Shown: piece by piece, positions 19,729 through 28,290 of the stretch
Layout of the letters: each line of letters starts with the position of its first letter
Numbering within the stretch: position 1 is the stretch's first letter
Assembly: GCA_027623235.1 (NCBI GenBank)
Contig: JAQBVJ010000016.1
Location: forward strand, 1 to 64,000
From: Planctomycetota bacterium
GTDB lineage: Bacteria; Planctomycetota; Planctomycetia; Planctomycetales; Planctomycetaceae
DNA: 64,000 bases
Direction: 5' to 3'
Program-made: the position numbers and the translations under genes
The notes under the pieces: model-generated
What the model saw: only the letters and a program-made list of their open reading frames with translations
Told to the model about the DNA's origin: nothing
The model's database searches: none

Positions 19729-21115
19729 CCGCGGTTTCCCCCTTCACTTTTCCATCAGGAGTGTCGTCTGGATCGACGAACAGCCAGCTTATCGCTGCCG
19801 CCAGATAGATGGCAGCGACCAGGTAGACGACGTTGTTCCAGTCACCTCCGCGTTCCTTGATGTCCCCGATCATGTAGCCCAGCAGAACCGGCATCGTGAA
19901 GCCACCAATTGTGCCGGCCATATTCATCATGCCCATCACGACGGCCGTGTTCCTTCCGGCGACATCCATCGTTGCGGCCCAGGCGGCGGGGTTGGCGGCT
20001 CCGGAAAACACGGCTCCCAGTGACATCAGCAGGACGAACTGATCCGCGTTGCGGCTCCAGGCCGACGCGAGGCTGAGAGCACCGCAGACCAACAGAGCGA
20101 CCACGGCAACTCCAACGCGGCTGGCTCGCTTATTCGACGCCGTGGCGAGGAGGCGATCGACCGTGAACCCGCCGAGCAGCGTGCCCACGACAACTCCGGC
20201 GAGCGGCCATGCCGCGAGCGATCCCGCTTCGGTCGACGTGATTTCAAAACGATATTCAAGGAACGCCGGGAACCAGGTCACGAACAGCCAGAAGCCTGCC
20301 GCTCGAAATACGGACTGCACATTGATGGCCAAGATGGTCCGGTTTCGCAGCAGGCGGTGCCAGTTGATGGGCTCGGAGGGTTGTTCGACGTCGCGCGGTG
20401 AGCCGCCAGGCTGTAGCGGAACGGCGCGAGCCGTCCGGTCGATCGCAGTTTCGTCCTGCGCTTCACCGGGCGGCTTGCGCCGCTCCGCTACGTCAGCGCA
20501 GCGCAGCCACGGATGCTCCTCGGGTCGGGTTCGAAAGAACAGAAAGAACGCCGCGGACCAGGCGACTCCGACCAGCGAGTACATCCAGAACACTTCCCGC
20601 CAGTGGTAGTGCTCCATCAGTTTCGCGGTGAGCTTCATGGCGACGACGCCTCCGATGGACATCGAAGCGGCGATGACCGCGCTGCAGACGCCTCGCCGGT
20701 TTTCATGAAACCAGTCGGAGACGATGTTCGCCGAAATCGGCACCATGCCCGCCTGAGCCCCGCCGAACGCGACTCTCGAGGCCAGCAGCCCGAAATACGA
20801 AAACGCGAGGGAACTCCACACCGTGAAGATCGACCAGAGCAGACTGATCGCCGAGTACGCCTTCCGAGTTCCGATGCGATTCCCCAGCCAGCCGCCGGGA
20901 ATCTGAAAGATAAAGTAGCCGCCGGAGAACACACCCAGCACCCAGCCCATCTGTTCTTCCGACAGATGAAGCTCTTCCATGATCGTCGTATTGGCAACGG
21001 CAATGCAGTGCCGAGTGAGATAAGCGCTCCCCGCAGCCAGGCCGAGCAGACCGATGACCCCGATCTGAGCCGCATTGAGCGGGCCGTTCTGAGGATTCCG
21101 GTCTGGCTGTCCCAC
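19718..21115 (-). CDS. MFS transporter, anion:cation symporter (hexuronate/glucarate-like)
   Basis: A 465-residue inner-membrane protein with about twelve helices in two halves. The loop 2-3 signature region reads GGWLGNRIGTRK, close to the usual GxLaDrxGrR, and the half ASRVAFGGAQAGMVP fits the ACS family, which imports organic acids such as hexuronates, glucarate and phthalate. The central cytoplasmic loop is unusually long because a palindromic repeat (20413-20491) is inserted in frame, encoding roughly DVAERRKPPGEAQ to TARAVPLQ. Start is GTG 21115 with GGAAGGGA 7 bases upstream. It lies between the acetamidase and amidohydrolase genes. Confidence 0.9.
   Translation of the reverse strand: MGQPDRNPQNGPLNAAQIGVIGLLGLAAGSAYLTRHCIAVANTTIMEELHLSEEQMGWVLGVFSGGYFIFQIPGGWLGNRIGTRKAYSAISLLWSIFTVWSSLAFSYFGLLASRVAFGGAQAGMVPISANIVSDWFHENRRGVCSAVIAASMSIGGVVAMKLTAKLMEHYHWREVFWMYSLVGVAWSAAFFLFFRTRPEEHPWLRCADVAERRKPPGEAQDETAIDRTARAVPLQPGGSPRDVEQPSEPINWHRLLRNRTILAINVQSVFRAAGFWLFVTWFPAFLEYRFEITSTEAGSLAAWPLAGVVVGTLLGGFTVDRLLATASNKRASRVGVAVVALLVCGALSLASAWSRNADQFVLLMSLGAVFSGAANPAAWAATMDVAGRNTAVVMGMMNMAGTIGGFTMPVLLGYMIGDIKERGGDWNNVVYLVAAIYLAAAISWLFVDPDDTPDGKVKGETADAL
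20413..20491. repeat. 79-bp palindromic repeat inserted in frame in the MFS gene
   Basis: Left arm 20413-20438 (starts GTAGCGGAACGGCGCGAGCC) and right arm 20466-20491 are complementary at 23 of 26 positions. A 24-bp stretch of the right arm recurs exactly, as reverse complement, at 43889-43912. The element therefore belongs to a dispersed family and is tolerated here as coding sequence for the central loop. Confidence 0.85.
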
Positions 21116-21133
21116 TCGGTCGTCCCTTCCCGG

Positions 21134-22033
21134 TCACTCGGATGGAGGAGTCGCCAGGTACTTTTTCTCGATCTTTGTTCCCACCGTGCCGATGCCGTAG
21201 TAGCCGACGGAAATCCGCCCGACATGAGTCAGCACGTCGTACGCTTTCCAGCGATCCCAGCCGAAGTCCTCTTCCATCCACAGGATTAACTGCGCATAGG
21301 CCTCGGCAATCGACCGTTCCATCGGACAGCCGGTCGCGACAGTCACGATTTCGGTTTCGGTTTCAATGCGTGGCCCGGCGAGCGTTTTCGATTTGACCAG
21401 CTCAACAGAGATCGTTGTCTCGGCAGCCATCTCGAGGCCGGTGGCGGAGAGCTCACCATGTCCCATCGCGGCGTGAGCATCACCCAGGTAGAGGTACGCT
21501 CCCTCAACAAAGACCGGCAGATGAATCGTGCTGCCGGGACGAACCTCGACCAGGTCGAGGTTGCCGCCGTGTGGACCGGCCGGCAGAGTGGTCGGCACGC
21601 CAACGGCCGGAGCCGTCCCGATGCAGCCCAGCATGGGCTCATAGGGAATCGCCAGGTCGTCGCTCCAGAAGATCTGCCCGTCTCGAATCGGACAGACATG
21701 CGCGCCGGGCGGGACGTCCGTGCCAACAAGCCACTCGCACAGTTGTTTGGGAGATCCCGTATAGGTCGCCGCCTGGCCGTCGCGTGGTTCGATCCGGTGA
21801 ATCGTGACCGCGATTGAATCGCCTGGCTGTGCTCCCTCGATGTAGATCGGGCCGGCGACCGGATTGCTGAACGGCATGGCCTGCTTGTCACGCTGATCTT
21901 TGTTCGTGCGAATCTGCCCGGACAGCGCGTCTTCCGATTCGACCAGTAACGTCGCGCCGGACGCGATCCGGACCCGCGGTTCAAGGTGTCGGCTGAATTC
22001 GTAAATAAGGGGTTCGGCGGCAACTCGGTTCAT
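21134..22033 (-). CDS. Acetamidase/formamidase family protein
   Basis: A 299-residue enzyme of the FmdA/AmdA family. Recognisable stretches are GPIYIEGAQPGDSIAV, the HxGNLD-type motif PHGGNLDLVEVRPG, and the highly typical GDAHAAMGHGELSATGLEM. Members hydrolyse formamide or acetamide to ammonia and the acid, using a metal bound in the GDxHAxxGDGE-like region. Three in-frame starts exist; ATG 22033 has AGGA 8 bases upstream, whereas ATG 22042 and the frame start at 22084 have none as good. It leads a minus-strand operon with the MFS transporter and amidohydrolase. Confidence 0.9.
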   Translation of the reverse strand: MNRVAAEPLIYEFSRHLEPRVRIASGATLLVESEDALSGQIRTNKDQRDKQAMPFSNPVAGPIYIEGAQPGDSIAVTIHRIEPRDGQAATYTGSPKQLCEWLVGTDVPPGAHVCPIRDGQIFWSDDLAIPYEPMLGCIGTAPAVGVPTTLPAGPHGGNLDLVEVRPGSTIHLPVFVEGAYLYLGDAHAAMGHGELSATGLEMAAETTISVELVKSKTLAGPRIETETEIVTVATGCPMERSIAEAYAQLILWMEEDFGWDRWKAYDVLTHVGRISVGYYGIGTVGTKIEKKYLATPPSE

Positions 22034-22160
22034 TAGGAGCATCCTGTCGGTGTCTCTGGGATTGACCAGTCCGGAGAAACGCACGAGGTGCGTCGCAAAT
22101 GCGGACCGTATTGTTGCGCGGAACTCACTTCACTGCACGCGCGGCGCGATTCTCAAGCGA

Positions 22161-22991
22161 TCACGAAATGACCGTCGGGCGGAAGCACGGCACAGCACTT
22201 TTCGTGTCGCGAACAAAGAGCCGTGACTCATGAGAAATTGATTCGGTGGCGCCGAGCAGGAGGCAGCCGTCGTCTGCCAGACACGCGGCGACTCGCGCGA
22301 GCACCTTTTGCCGAGCGGGTTCCGTGAGGTAAATCAGCACGTTTCTCAACAGGACCAGATCGAACTGCCGCAACGGCGGCGGGTCAGCGCAGAGGTTGAT
22401 CTCGCGAAAATCGATCGACTCACGAAGGTCCTCGCGAATCACCCAGGCACGTCCTTCCTGTCGAAAAAAACGCTCACGGCGTTCAGGAGACAGGCCGCGC
22501 TGCGATTTGATTTCGTTGTACGATCCGGTTCTTGCCTGATCGAGCATCGAACGCGAAAGATCCGTCGCGACGATCCTGACCGTCCAGCCTGCGAACGCTC
22601 CCGCAAACTGTTCTTTCATCAGCATTGCCAGGCTGTACGGTTCCTGCCCGGCGGCACACGCGGCGGACCAGATCGTGAGTTCCCGCCTGTCACGACGACG
22701 CTCAATCAGTCGCGGAAGAATCTGCGAAGCCAGCGCATCAAACGTGTCTGAGTCACGGAAGAAAGACGACTCGTGAGTCAGCATCGCTTCGACGATCTGT
22801 CGTTCGAGGTCCACGTCGGGTGTCGCGCGTAGACGGTCCACCATCGCCTCGACGTTGCCCGCGCCGATTGCCTGGGCAAGCGGAGTCAGGCGTGCCTCCA
22901 CAAGATACGTCTTGTCACTCCCCAGCAGATTGCCGGCACATTTTTCCAACAGGCTGCTGATCCACTCAAAGCTGGCGGTTGAGACCGACAT
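22161..22991 (-). CDS. cheR: Chemotaxis protein methyltransferase CheR
   Basis: A 276-residue methyltransferase: small N-terminal helical domain, then the SAM-binding domain with WSAACAAGQEPYSLAM (about 108-123), ATDLSRSMLDQARTGSY, and LRNVLIYL. It methylates glutamates of chemoreceptors, using S-adenosylmethionine. Its ATG overlaps the cheB stop (TGATG). Last gene of the chemosensory operon; its substrates are presumably the two receptors encoded upstream. Confidence 0.96.
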   Translation of the reverse strand: MSVSTASFEWISSLLEKCAGNLLGSDKTYLVEARLTPLAQAIGAGNVEAMVDRLRATPDVDLERQIVEAMLTHESSFFRDSDTFDALASQILPRLIERRRDRRELTIWSAACAAGQEPYSLAMLMKEQFAGAFAGWTVRIVATDLSRSMLDQARTGSYNEIKSQRGLSPERRERFFRQEGRAWVIREDLRESIDFREINLCADPPPLRQFDLVLLRNVLIYLTEPARQKVLARVAACLADDGCLLLGATESISHESRLFVRDTKSAVPCFRPTVIS

Positions 22992-24094
22992 CAGTGGCTC
23001 TCCCGACTGCCGGGCTCAGACAGACGCTGGCGGATCATCCGCCCGACTCGGACAGGAGTGAGCATCGCGTCGGCGAGACCGGCTCGCGCGACGCTGCCGG
23101 CCATTCCCCACACGACGCTGCTGGCTTCGTCCTGGACGATGACGCGGCCTCCAGCGTCGACGATTGCCTGGCTTCCCGAGAGACCGTCGACTCCCATGCC
23201 GGTCAGGACGACTCCCAGCACGGCTGGTCCGAATACCTCAGCGGCCGATCGAAACAGCACGTCGGCCGCCGGTCGACACGAGTGCTCGGGCGGCTCTTGA
23301 TGCAGTCTCAACGACACGCCGGCGGGATTTCGTGCGAGCTCCAGGTGATGTCCGGCCGCGGCGATCCAGACCTGCGCCGCATCCAGCGGCAGGTCGGCCG
23401 CCGCCTCTTTCACGACGAGTCCCGTTCGCTGAGACAGACGATCGGCCAGCGCCGCCGTAAAACCAACGGAGATGTGCTGCACGATCAGCACGGGAGTTTT
23501 CAAGTCGGAAGGCAGCGCGGCGAGGACCGTCGCCAGCACGGCCGGGCCGCCTGTCGATGCGGCAATCGTGACGACTTCAACTCGCGCGGCGGCACTTCCA
23601 GTCCGCAGCGAGATGGCGGCTTTCGCAGCCAGCGTGCGTTGAGAGTCGTCTGGATTCGTCGAACGGGTCGGGACGGCCAGCCTGGCCCGGGCACGCAACT
23701 CGACGAGCGTTCGGATGCGCGGCAGCAGTTCCTGTTCGACGCACTGCTCCAGTGCGTCGCTGCTGTCCGGCTTCAGGATGTAATCGTCGGCCCCCAGAAA
23801 CAGGGCTTCCACCGATTCGGCCGTGCCGCGTTTTGTGAGGCGGCTGAACATGATTACGGGCAGGACGGGGTACTGCCGCCGCAAGGCTCGAAGCGTTTCC
23901 AGTCCGTTCAGTTGTGGCATTTCCAAATCGAGCAGCACGAGATCCGGCTGCGACTGCTCGAGCTTCGCCAGAGCGATCAGCCCGTCGGCCGCGGTCGCTG
24001 CGACTTCGATATTCGGATCGCGAGTCAACAGTCGAGTCAACATCAGACGCGTCGTTGAAGAATCATCGACGATCAGAATGCGGATAGGCGTCAT
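22991..24094 (-). CDS. cheB: Chemotaxis response regulator protein-glutamate methylesterase CheB
   Basis: A 367-residue protein. The receiver domain has phospho-acceptor Asp56 (LVLLDLEMP) and Lys108 (LKPD); the methylesterase domain has the catalytic triad Ser180 (AASTGG), His207 (VQHIS) and Asp303 (TGMGVDG). It demethylates or deamidates receptor glutamines when phosphorylated by CheA, giving adaptation. It overlaps cheW by four bases (ATGA) and cheR by one. Confidence 0.97.
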   Translation of the reverse strand: MTPIRILIVDDSSTTRLMLTRLLTRDPNIEVAATAADGLIALAKLEQSQPDLVLLDLEMPQLNGLETLRALRRQYPVLPVIMFSRLTKRGTAESVEALFLGADDYILKPDSSDALEQCVEQELLPRIRTLVELRARARLAVPTRSTNPDDSQRTLAAKAAISLRTGSAAARVEVVTIAASTGGPAVLATVLAALPSDLKTPVLIVQHISVGFTAALADRLSQRTGLVVKEAAADLPLDAAQVWIAAAGHHLELARNPAGVSLRLHQEPPEHSCRPAADVLFRSAAEVFGPAVLGVVLTGMGVDGLSGSQAIVDAGGRVIVQDEASSVVWGMAGSVARAGLADAMLTPVRVGRMIRQRLSEPGSRESH

Positions 24095-24567
24095 GCAGTT
24101 GCTGCGGAGAGAGGCGCTGCGTGGAGTGCCGCTGCGTGCCTGACAATTTGACCGGCGTCCAGAATCAGCAGCAGACGGTCGCTGAGTTTACACGCTCCCC
24201 GAATCAGCTCAATCACGGCCCGGTCCAGCGTCTCGGGCGAGGGCTCAAACATCGACCCATCGACAGAAATCACATCGCCCATTCGGTCGACCAGAAAGCT
24301 GACCGGCTCCCCTTCGTGCTGTACGATCAGATTGACCATTCGAGAGCCTTCTGGTCGTGCGGTGAGCCCAAGACACTCGCGCAGATCGATCGCCGTCACA
24401 ATCTGTCCGCGAAGATTGACCAGGCCTCGCACCATGTGCGCGGCGAGCGGAACCGGCGTGACCGGCTGATCGGTGATGATCTCCTGCGTCTGCTGTACGT
24501 CGATGCCGAACAGCAGTCCGTCCAGCTCAAACGTGCAAAGCTCACCTTGTTCCTGTTTGAGGGTCAT
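24091..24567 (-). CDS. cheW: Chemotaxis adaptor CheW
   Basis: A 158-residue single CheW (SH3-like double barrel) domain: [40 protein letters not shown]-type core ([20 protein letters not shown]) and a conserved [17 protein letters not shown] segment. It couples chemoreceptors to CheA. ATGA overlaps join it to both the upstream receptor gene and cheB, so the genes are translationally coupled. Confidence 0.96.
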   Translation of the reverse strand: MTLKQEQGELCTFELDGLLFGIDVQQTQEIITDQPVTPVPLAAHMVRGLVNLRGQIVTAIDLRECLGLTARPEGSRMVNLIVQHEGEPVSFLVDRMGDVISVDGSMFEPSPETLDRAVIELIRGACKLSDRLLLILDAGQIVRHAAALHAAPLSAATA

Positions 24568-26138
24568 CGCGTCCCCCGCAGTCGATCGACGAGTTGCTTC
24601 AATGTGGTCGCCATGTCGTTGGCCTGGTGAGCCGCCCGCTGAGTGCTCGCGGCTCCCTGGGCCGTTTCCTTTGCGGCCTGGGCGACAGCCGCAATGTTTC
24701 GGGCAATCTCGGCGCTGCCGTCGGCGGCTTTGCCGACGTTCTCGCTGATCTCGCGAGTCGTCATACTCTGTTGCTCGACCGCGCTGGCGATCGAATTCTG
24801 GAAATCGTTAATCCGCAGAATGATGTCGCTGATTTCGCTGATCGCGCGCACGGCGTCCGTCGAGTCTTCCTGAATCGCCACGATCCGCCGGGCAATGTCG
24901 TCAGTGGCCTTCGCCGTTTCTTCGGACAGTTGTTTGACCGCGTTGGCGACGACGGCGAATCCTTTGCCCGCCTCTCCCGCTCTGGCCGCTTCGATCGTCG
25001 CGTTCAGGGCCAGCATGTGAGTCTGCTCGGCAATCGCCGTGATCACCTTGATGACCTCGCCAACTTCCGCGCTGCTCGTGCCGAGCCGATCGACGGTCTC
25101 GCGAGTGGTCGCCGTGACGGCAACCGCGTCGTGAGCGACCGCGGCCGCTTCGCTCGCGCTGGAAGCGATCTCGCGAATGCTGGCTCCAATGTCGTTGACG
25201 CCGGACGCGGCCGTCTGTGAGTTCTGACTGACCTGCTCGGCCGATCTCGCGACGACGGCCGCCTGAATGGTCGTCTCTTCCGCCGTGGCCCCCATTTGAT
25301 GGCTGACCGTCATCAGCTCGTCAGAAGACTGAGCGAGGACTTCGGTCGTCTCCGCGACGCTCGTAATCAAATGACGGATCACTGATCGGCCGCGGGTCAG
25401 CAGCCCGATGACCAGCGCGAGACCACTTCCCGCCAGAAGGACGTACGTGATCAGAGACTGCTGAAACTTCTCGGCCTGCTGCGTCGCAATGCCGTCCATC
25501 GGTAGCGTAACCTCCAGGACACCTCGCACGTCGCCGACTTTCCAGTCGGACTTCGGCGTATCCGGGTGGCTGTTGTGACAGTTCACACAGGCCGGTCGCA
25601 TCAGGTCCGCTGTGGCATACCGCATCGACTGTCGACCGTTGACCTGTTCGAGCCGATAGAACGGCTCTTCGGGGACTTCCTGGAGCGTCTTCCAGGCCTG
25701 CTTCGCAAATTCGTCTCTCAAGCCGCCTCCCGCTTCCACTCGCCACGGGAACGGGTAATCGCTGTAGAGTTTCGCACTGACGCCTGAACCGTCTTTGCCA
25801 ATGCTCTCGGCCAGTTTCATCGTCAGGGTCGCCGGCAGAGGAATCGCGTTCTCTTTCTCTTTGTAGTCGTGCGTCACTTCCATGCCATGCGCTTTCGCCG
25901 GACCGACGACTTCAGAGGTGTAGAGGCTGCGGAAATTCGCCAGCGCTTCGGAATACGCTCGTGCGTCCTGCAGGGCGATCGCCTCAACGATCTCGCCTTC
26001 GGACTTCGACTGCTGCCACAACAGAAATGCGACGGAGCCGACGGACAACAGGACCAGCAGATGAACGATCGGATCCCGGACCATCGTGCTCAGAAATTCT
26101 GAGGAAGTGACCTGACCGGATGATTGAGTAGGCGTCAT
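24564..26138 (-). CDS. Methyl-accepting chemotaxis protein with Tll0287-like (DUF3365) heme-motif sensor
   Basis: A 524-residue receptor. Membrane helix at about 25-42; extracytoplasmic sensor about 45-228; second helix about 229-248; then the cytoplasmic signalling domain with the hairpin tip around [20 protein letters not shown]. The sensor matches the Tll0287-like/DUF3365 family and contains CVNCH (184-188) followed by [11 protein letters not shown], a c-type heme attachment motif typical of that domain. This points to sensing of redox state or of a heme ligand such as oxygen or nitric oxide, by inference from the family. It lies 46 bases after the Amt fusion and overlaps cheW by four bases. 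Confidence 0.88.
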   Translation of the reverse strand: MTPTQSSGQVTSSEFLSTMVRDPIVHLLVLLSVGSVAFLLWQQSKSEGEIVEAIALQDARAYSEALANFRSLYTSEVVGPAKAHGMEVTHDYKEKENAIPLPATLTMKLAESIGKDGSGVSAKLYSDYPFPWRVEAGGGLRDEFAKQAWKTLQEVPEEPFYRLEQVNGRQSMRYATADLMRPACVNCHNSHPDTPKSDWKVGDVRGVLEVTLPMDGIATQQAEKFQQSLITYVLLAGSGLALVIGLLTRGRSVIRHLITSVAETTEVLAQSSDELMTVSHQMGATAEETTIQAAVVARSAEQVSQNSQTAASGVNDIGASIREIASSASEAAAVAHDAVAVTATTRETVDRLGTSSAEVGEVIKVITAIAEQTHMLALNATIEAARAGEAGKGFAVVANAVKQLSEETAKATDDIARRIVAIQEDSTDAVRAISEISDIILRINDFQNSIASAVEQQSMTTREISENVGKAADGSAEIARNIAAVAQAAKETAQGAASTQRAAHQANDMATTLKQLVDRLRGTR

Positions 26139-26184
26139 GAGTAGCTGCTCAGTCTTGAGTAGATTGGTGTGCGTTGTCTTCTCT

Positions 26185-28251
26185 TTATTCCGTAGCTGGT
26201 TTGAATCTCTGAATCAGTTGCTCAAGTCCTGAAAGCGCGTTCGCTGACTTGCGTGACGACGACGGCTCGACCGATTGAGCGGACGAATCGCGCGCGGCCT
26301 GCGCGGCGGTTGTGATATTCCTGGCGGTCTCGACATTTTCCTGTGCGGCGAGAACGACGGCCTGACTGATGTCCGTTGTCGAGGCGGATTTCTTTTCGAC
26401 CTGCCGCTGGTACTCGTCGATTTCTCCGATGATCCCGCCGATTCGAGCCATCGCGGCAACGGCCCCCTGCGTGTCAGCCTGAATCGATTCGATTTTTTCG
26501 CGAATGCTGTCCGTGGCGCTGGCCGTTTTCTTTGAGAGCTCCATCACAGCGTTCGCCACGACAGCGAATCCTCGCCCGGATTCTCCGGCGCGAGCGGCTT
26601 CGATCGTCGCGTTCAGTGCCAGCAGGTTCGTCTGTTTCGCGATCGACGTAATCAGTTTTGTGATGTTGCTGATTTCGGCACTGCTGACTCCCAGCCGATT
26701 GACCGTCGCGTTGGTCGCGCTCGCCAGTTCGACGGCCTCGTTCGCGACTCGCGCGACTTCGTTGGCGCTGCTGGAAATCTCTTCGATGCTGCGTCGTAAA
26801 CCGCGCACTCCTTCCGCGACGGTCATCGCGTTCTGATCGACCTGCTCGGAGAACGTGATGATCGCATCGCTGGCCCGGTTGACGATCTGCTCGGATTCCT
26901 GCCGCGCCTGTTCGAGACGGTCGAGGACGCTGTTGTACCGCTCGGCGATCTGACCCACTTCGGTGAACGGCTCGACCGGAGCCCGCAGACTCAGGTCACC
27001 CGTTCGCGACTGATGGTCCATCGCGAGAAACAGATCGCCAAGTTCCGTCGACGCGCCATGCTCGCTGACGTTCAGACCGATGTGCTCGTCCTCAGGCGAA
27101 ACCCGCAGCCGGAAATGCGGCGCGATTAACTTGAGAGCCAGGTACGCGGTTCCAAAGGCCCAGAAAAAACAGACGAGCGATCCAAAAATCTGAACCCCGA
27201 TCTGCGATCCCCACGAGAGCCCCGTGCCCAGGCGGTCGCTCTGACCGAAGATCCCCAGTGCCACCGTTCCCCAGGCACCGGCCGCTCCGTGAACCGGCAC
27301 GGCTCCGACGACGTCGTCGATGCGGGCCCGCTCCAGCAGGCTCTCCACAATCAGCATGAGGACAGCTCCCACCGCACCGATCAGCACGGCAGAGGGCGAT
27401 GTGACTGCGTGGCAACTTGCTGTAATCGCGACAAGTCCGGCCAGCGTTCCATTCATCACGTGCTTCGTTTCCGGCAGCCCGTCGCGTCGCCAGCCAATAG
27501 CGACAGCCGTCAACATGCCGGCCGCTCCCGCGATCATTGTGCGGGCAATAATCCCCGGCACCTGATCGGTCAGGCCCAGCGCGCTGCCTCCGTTGAATCC
27601 GATCCAGCCGAACCAGAGCAGCAGCGTTCCGAGCAGTGCCAGAGGAAAATTGCTGCCCTGAATGTTTGCCGGCGGTCCGCCCTCCGGGAATCGACCGGTC
27701 CGCGGTCCGATCACAATCACAACGGCCAGTGCGACCCAGCCGCCAATACTATGCACGACGGAGGAACCGGCAAAGTCGCGGAAGCCCATCTTCCCGAGCC
27801 ATCCGGTGTAGTTTCCGTCGAGCAATCCACTCCACGCCCAGTGCCCGAACAGCGGATAGATCAGACCGGACAGAATCGCCGCAAACACCAGATACGATCC
27901 GAACCGCATTCGTTCTGCGACCGCTCCCGACACGATCGTTGTCGACGTCCCAACAAACATCGCCTGAAACAGAAAGAAGCTGGCCACCCACGGACCGACG
28001 TCCTGGAACGACGTGAAGAACTTCGACGATCCGAAGATTCCTCCTTCCGACGAGCCGAACATCAGAGCGAAACCAAATCCCCAGAACAGCACGATCGAGA
28101 TCCCGAAGTCGGCGATATTCTTGATCGCGACGTTGATGTTGTTCTTTGAGCGGGTCAGTCCGGATTCCAGGCACATGAAACCGGCCTGCATCAGCAGCAC
28201 GAAACCCGCGCTGACGATGACCCAGAGGATGTCGAGTTGTGTTTTTTCCAT
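26185..28251 (-). CDS. Ammonium transporter (Amt)-chemoreceptor fusion protein
   Basis: A 688-residue fusion. Residues 1-405 are an Amt/MEP/Rh channel: the N-terminal helix [19 protein letters not shown], the region with Asp159 and His167 ([13 protein letters not shown]), the second pore His321 ([16 protein letters not shown]), and the usual cytoplasmic IGLNVSEHG tail. A HAMP-like or linker stretch (406-470) follows, then a methyl-accepting signalling domain with the tip [20 protein letters not shown] at 540-559. Both pore histidines are kept, so ammonium transport is possible, and the receptor domain suggests ammonium chemosensing. ATG 28251 (MEKTQ) is preferred; an in-frame TTG at 28290 would add 13 residues. 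The gene sits between cheA and the heme receptor. Confidence 0.93.
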   Translation of the reverse strand: MEKTQLDILWVIVSAGFVLLMQAGFMCLESGLTRSKNNINVAIKNIADFGISIVLFWGFGFALMFGSSEGGIFGSSKFFTSFQDVGPWVASFFLFQAMFVGTSTTIVSGAVAERMRFGSYLVFAAILSGLIYPLFGHWAWSGLLDGNYTGWLGKMGFRDFAGSSVVHSIGGWVALAVVIVIGPRTGRFPEGGPPANIQGSNFPLALLGTLLLWFGWIGFNGGSALGLTDQVPGIIARTMIAGAAGMLTAVAIGWRRDGLPETKHVMNGTLAGLVAITASCHAVTSPSAVLIGAVGAVLMLIVESLLERARIDDVVGAVPVHGAAGAWGTVALGIFGQSDRLGTGLSWGSQIGVQIFGSLVCFFWAFGTAYLALKLIAPHFRLRVSPEDEHIGLNVSEHGASTELGDLFLAMDHQSRTGDLSLRAPVEPFTEVGQIAERYNSVLDRLEQARQESEQIVNRASDAIITFSEQVDQNAMTVAEGVRGLRRSIEEISSSANEVARVANEAVELASATNATVNRLGVSSAEISNITKLITSIAKQTNLLALNATIEAARAGESGRGFAVVANAVMELSKKTASATDSIREKIESIQADTQGAVAAMARIGGIIGEIDEYQRQVEKKSASTTDISQAVVLAAQENVETARNITTAAQAARDSSAQSVEPSSSRKSANALSGLEQLIQRFKPATE

Positions 28252-28290
28252 GACGAATTTCTCAAACGGCGGTGAGTCTCGATCGATCAA

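Noticed and set aside
22979-24058. 359-residue open frame on plus strand
   Set aside because: Antisense shadow of cheB, rich in His, Arg and Gln without structure.
28252-28290. TTG start adding 13 residues to the Amt fusion
   Set aside because: Possible but less likely: neither start has a strong ribosome binding site, and ATG 28251 gives the usual Amt N-terminus.
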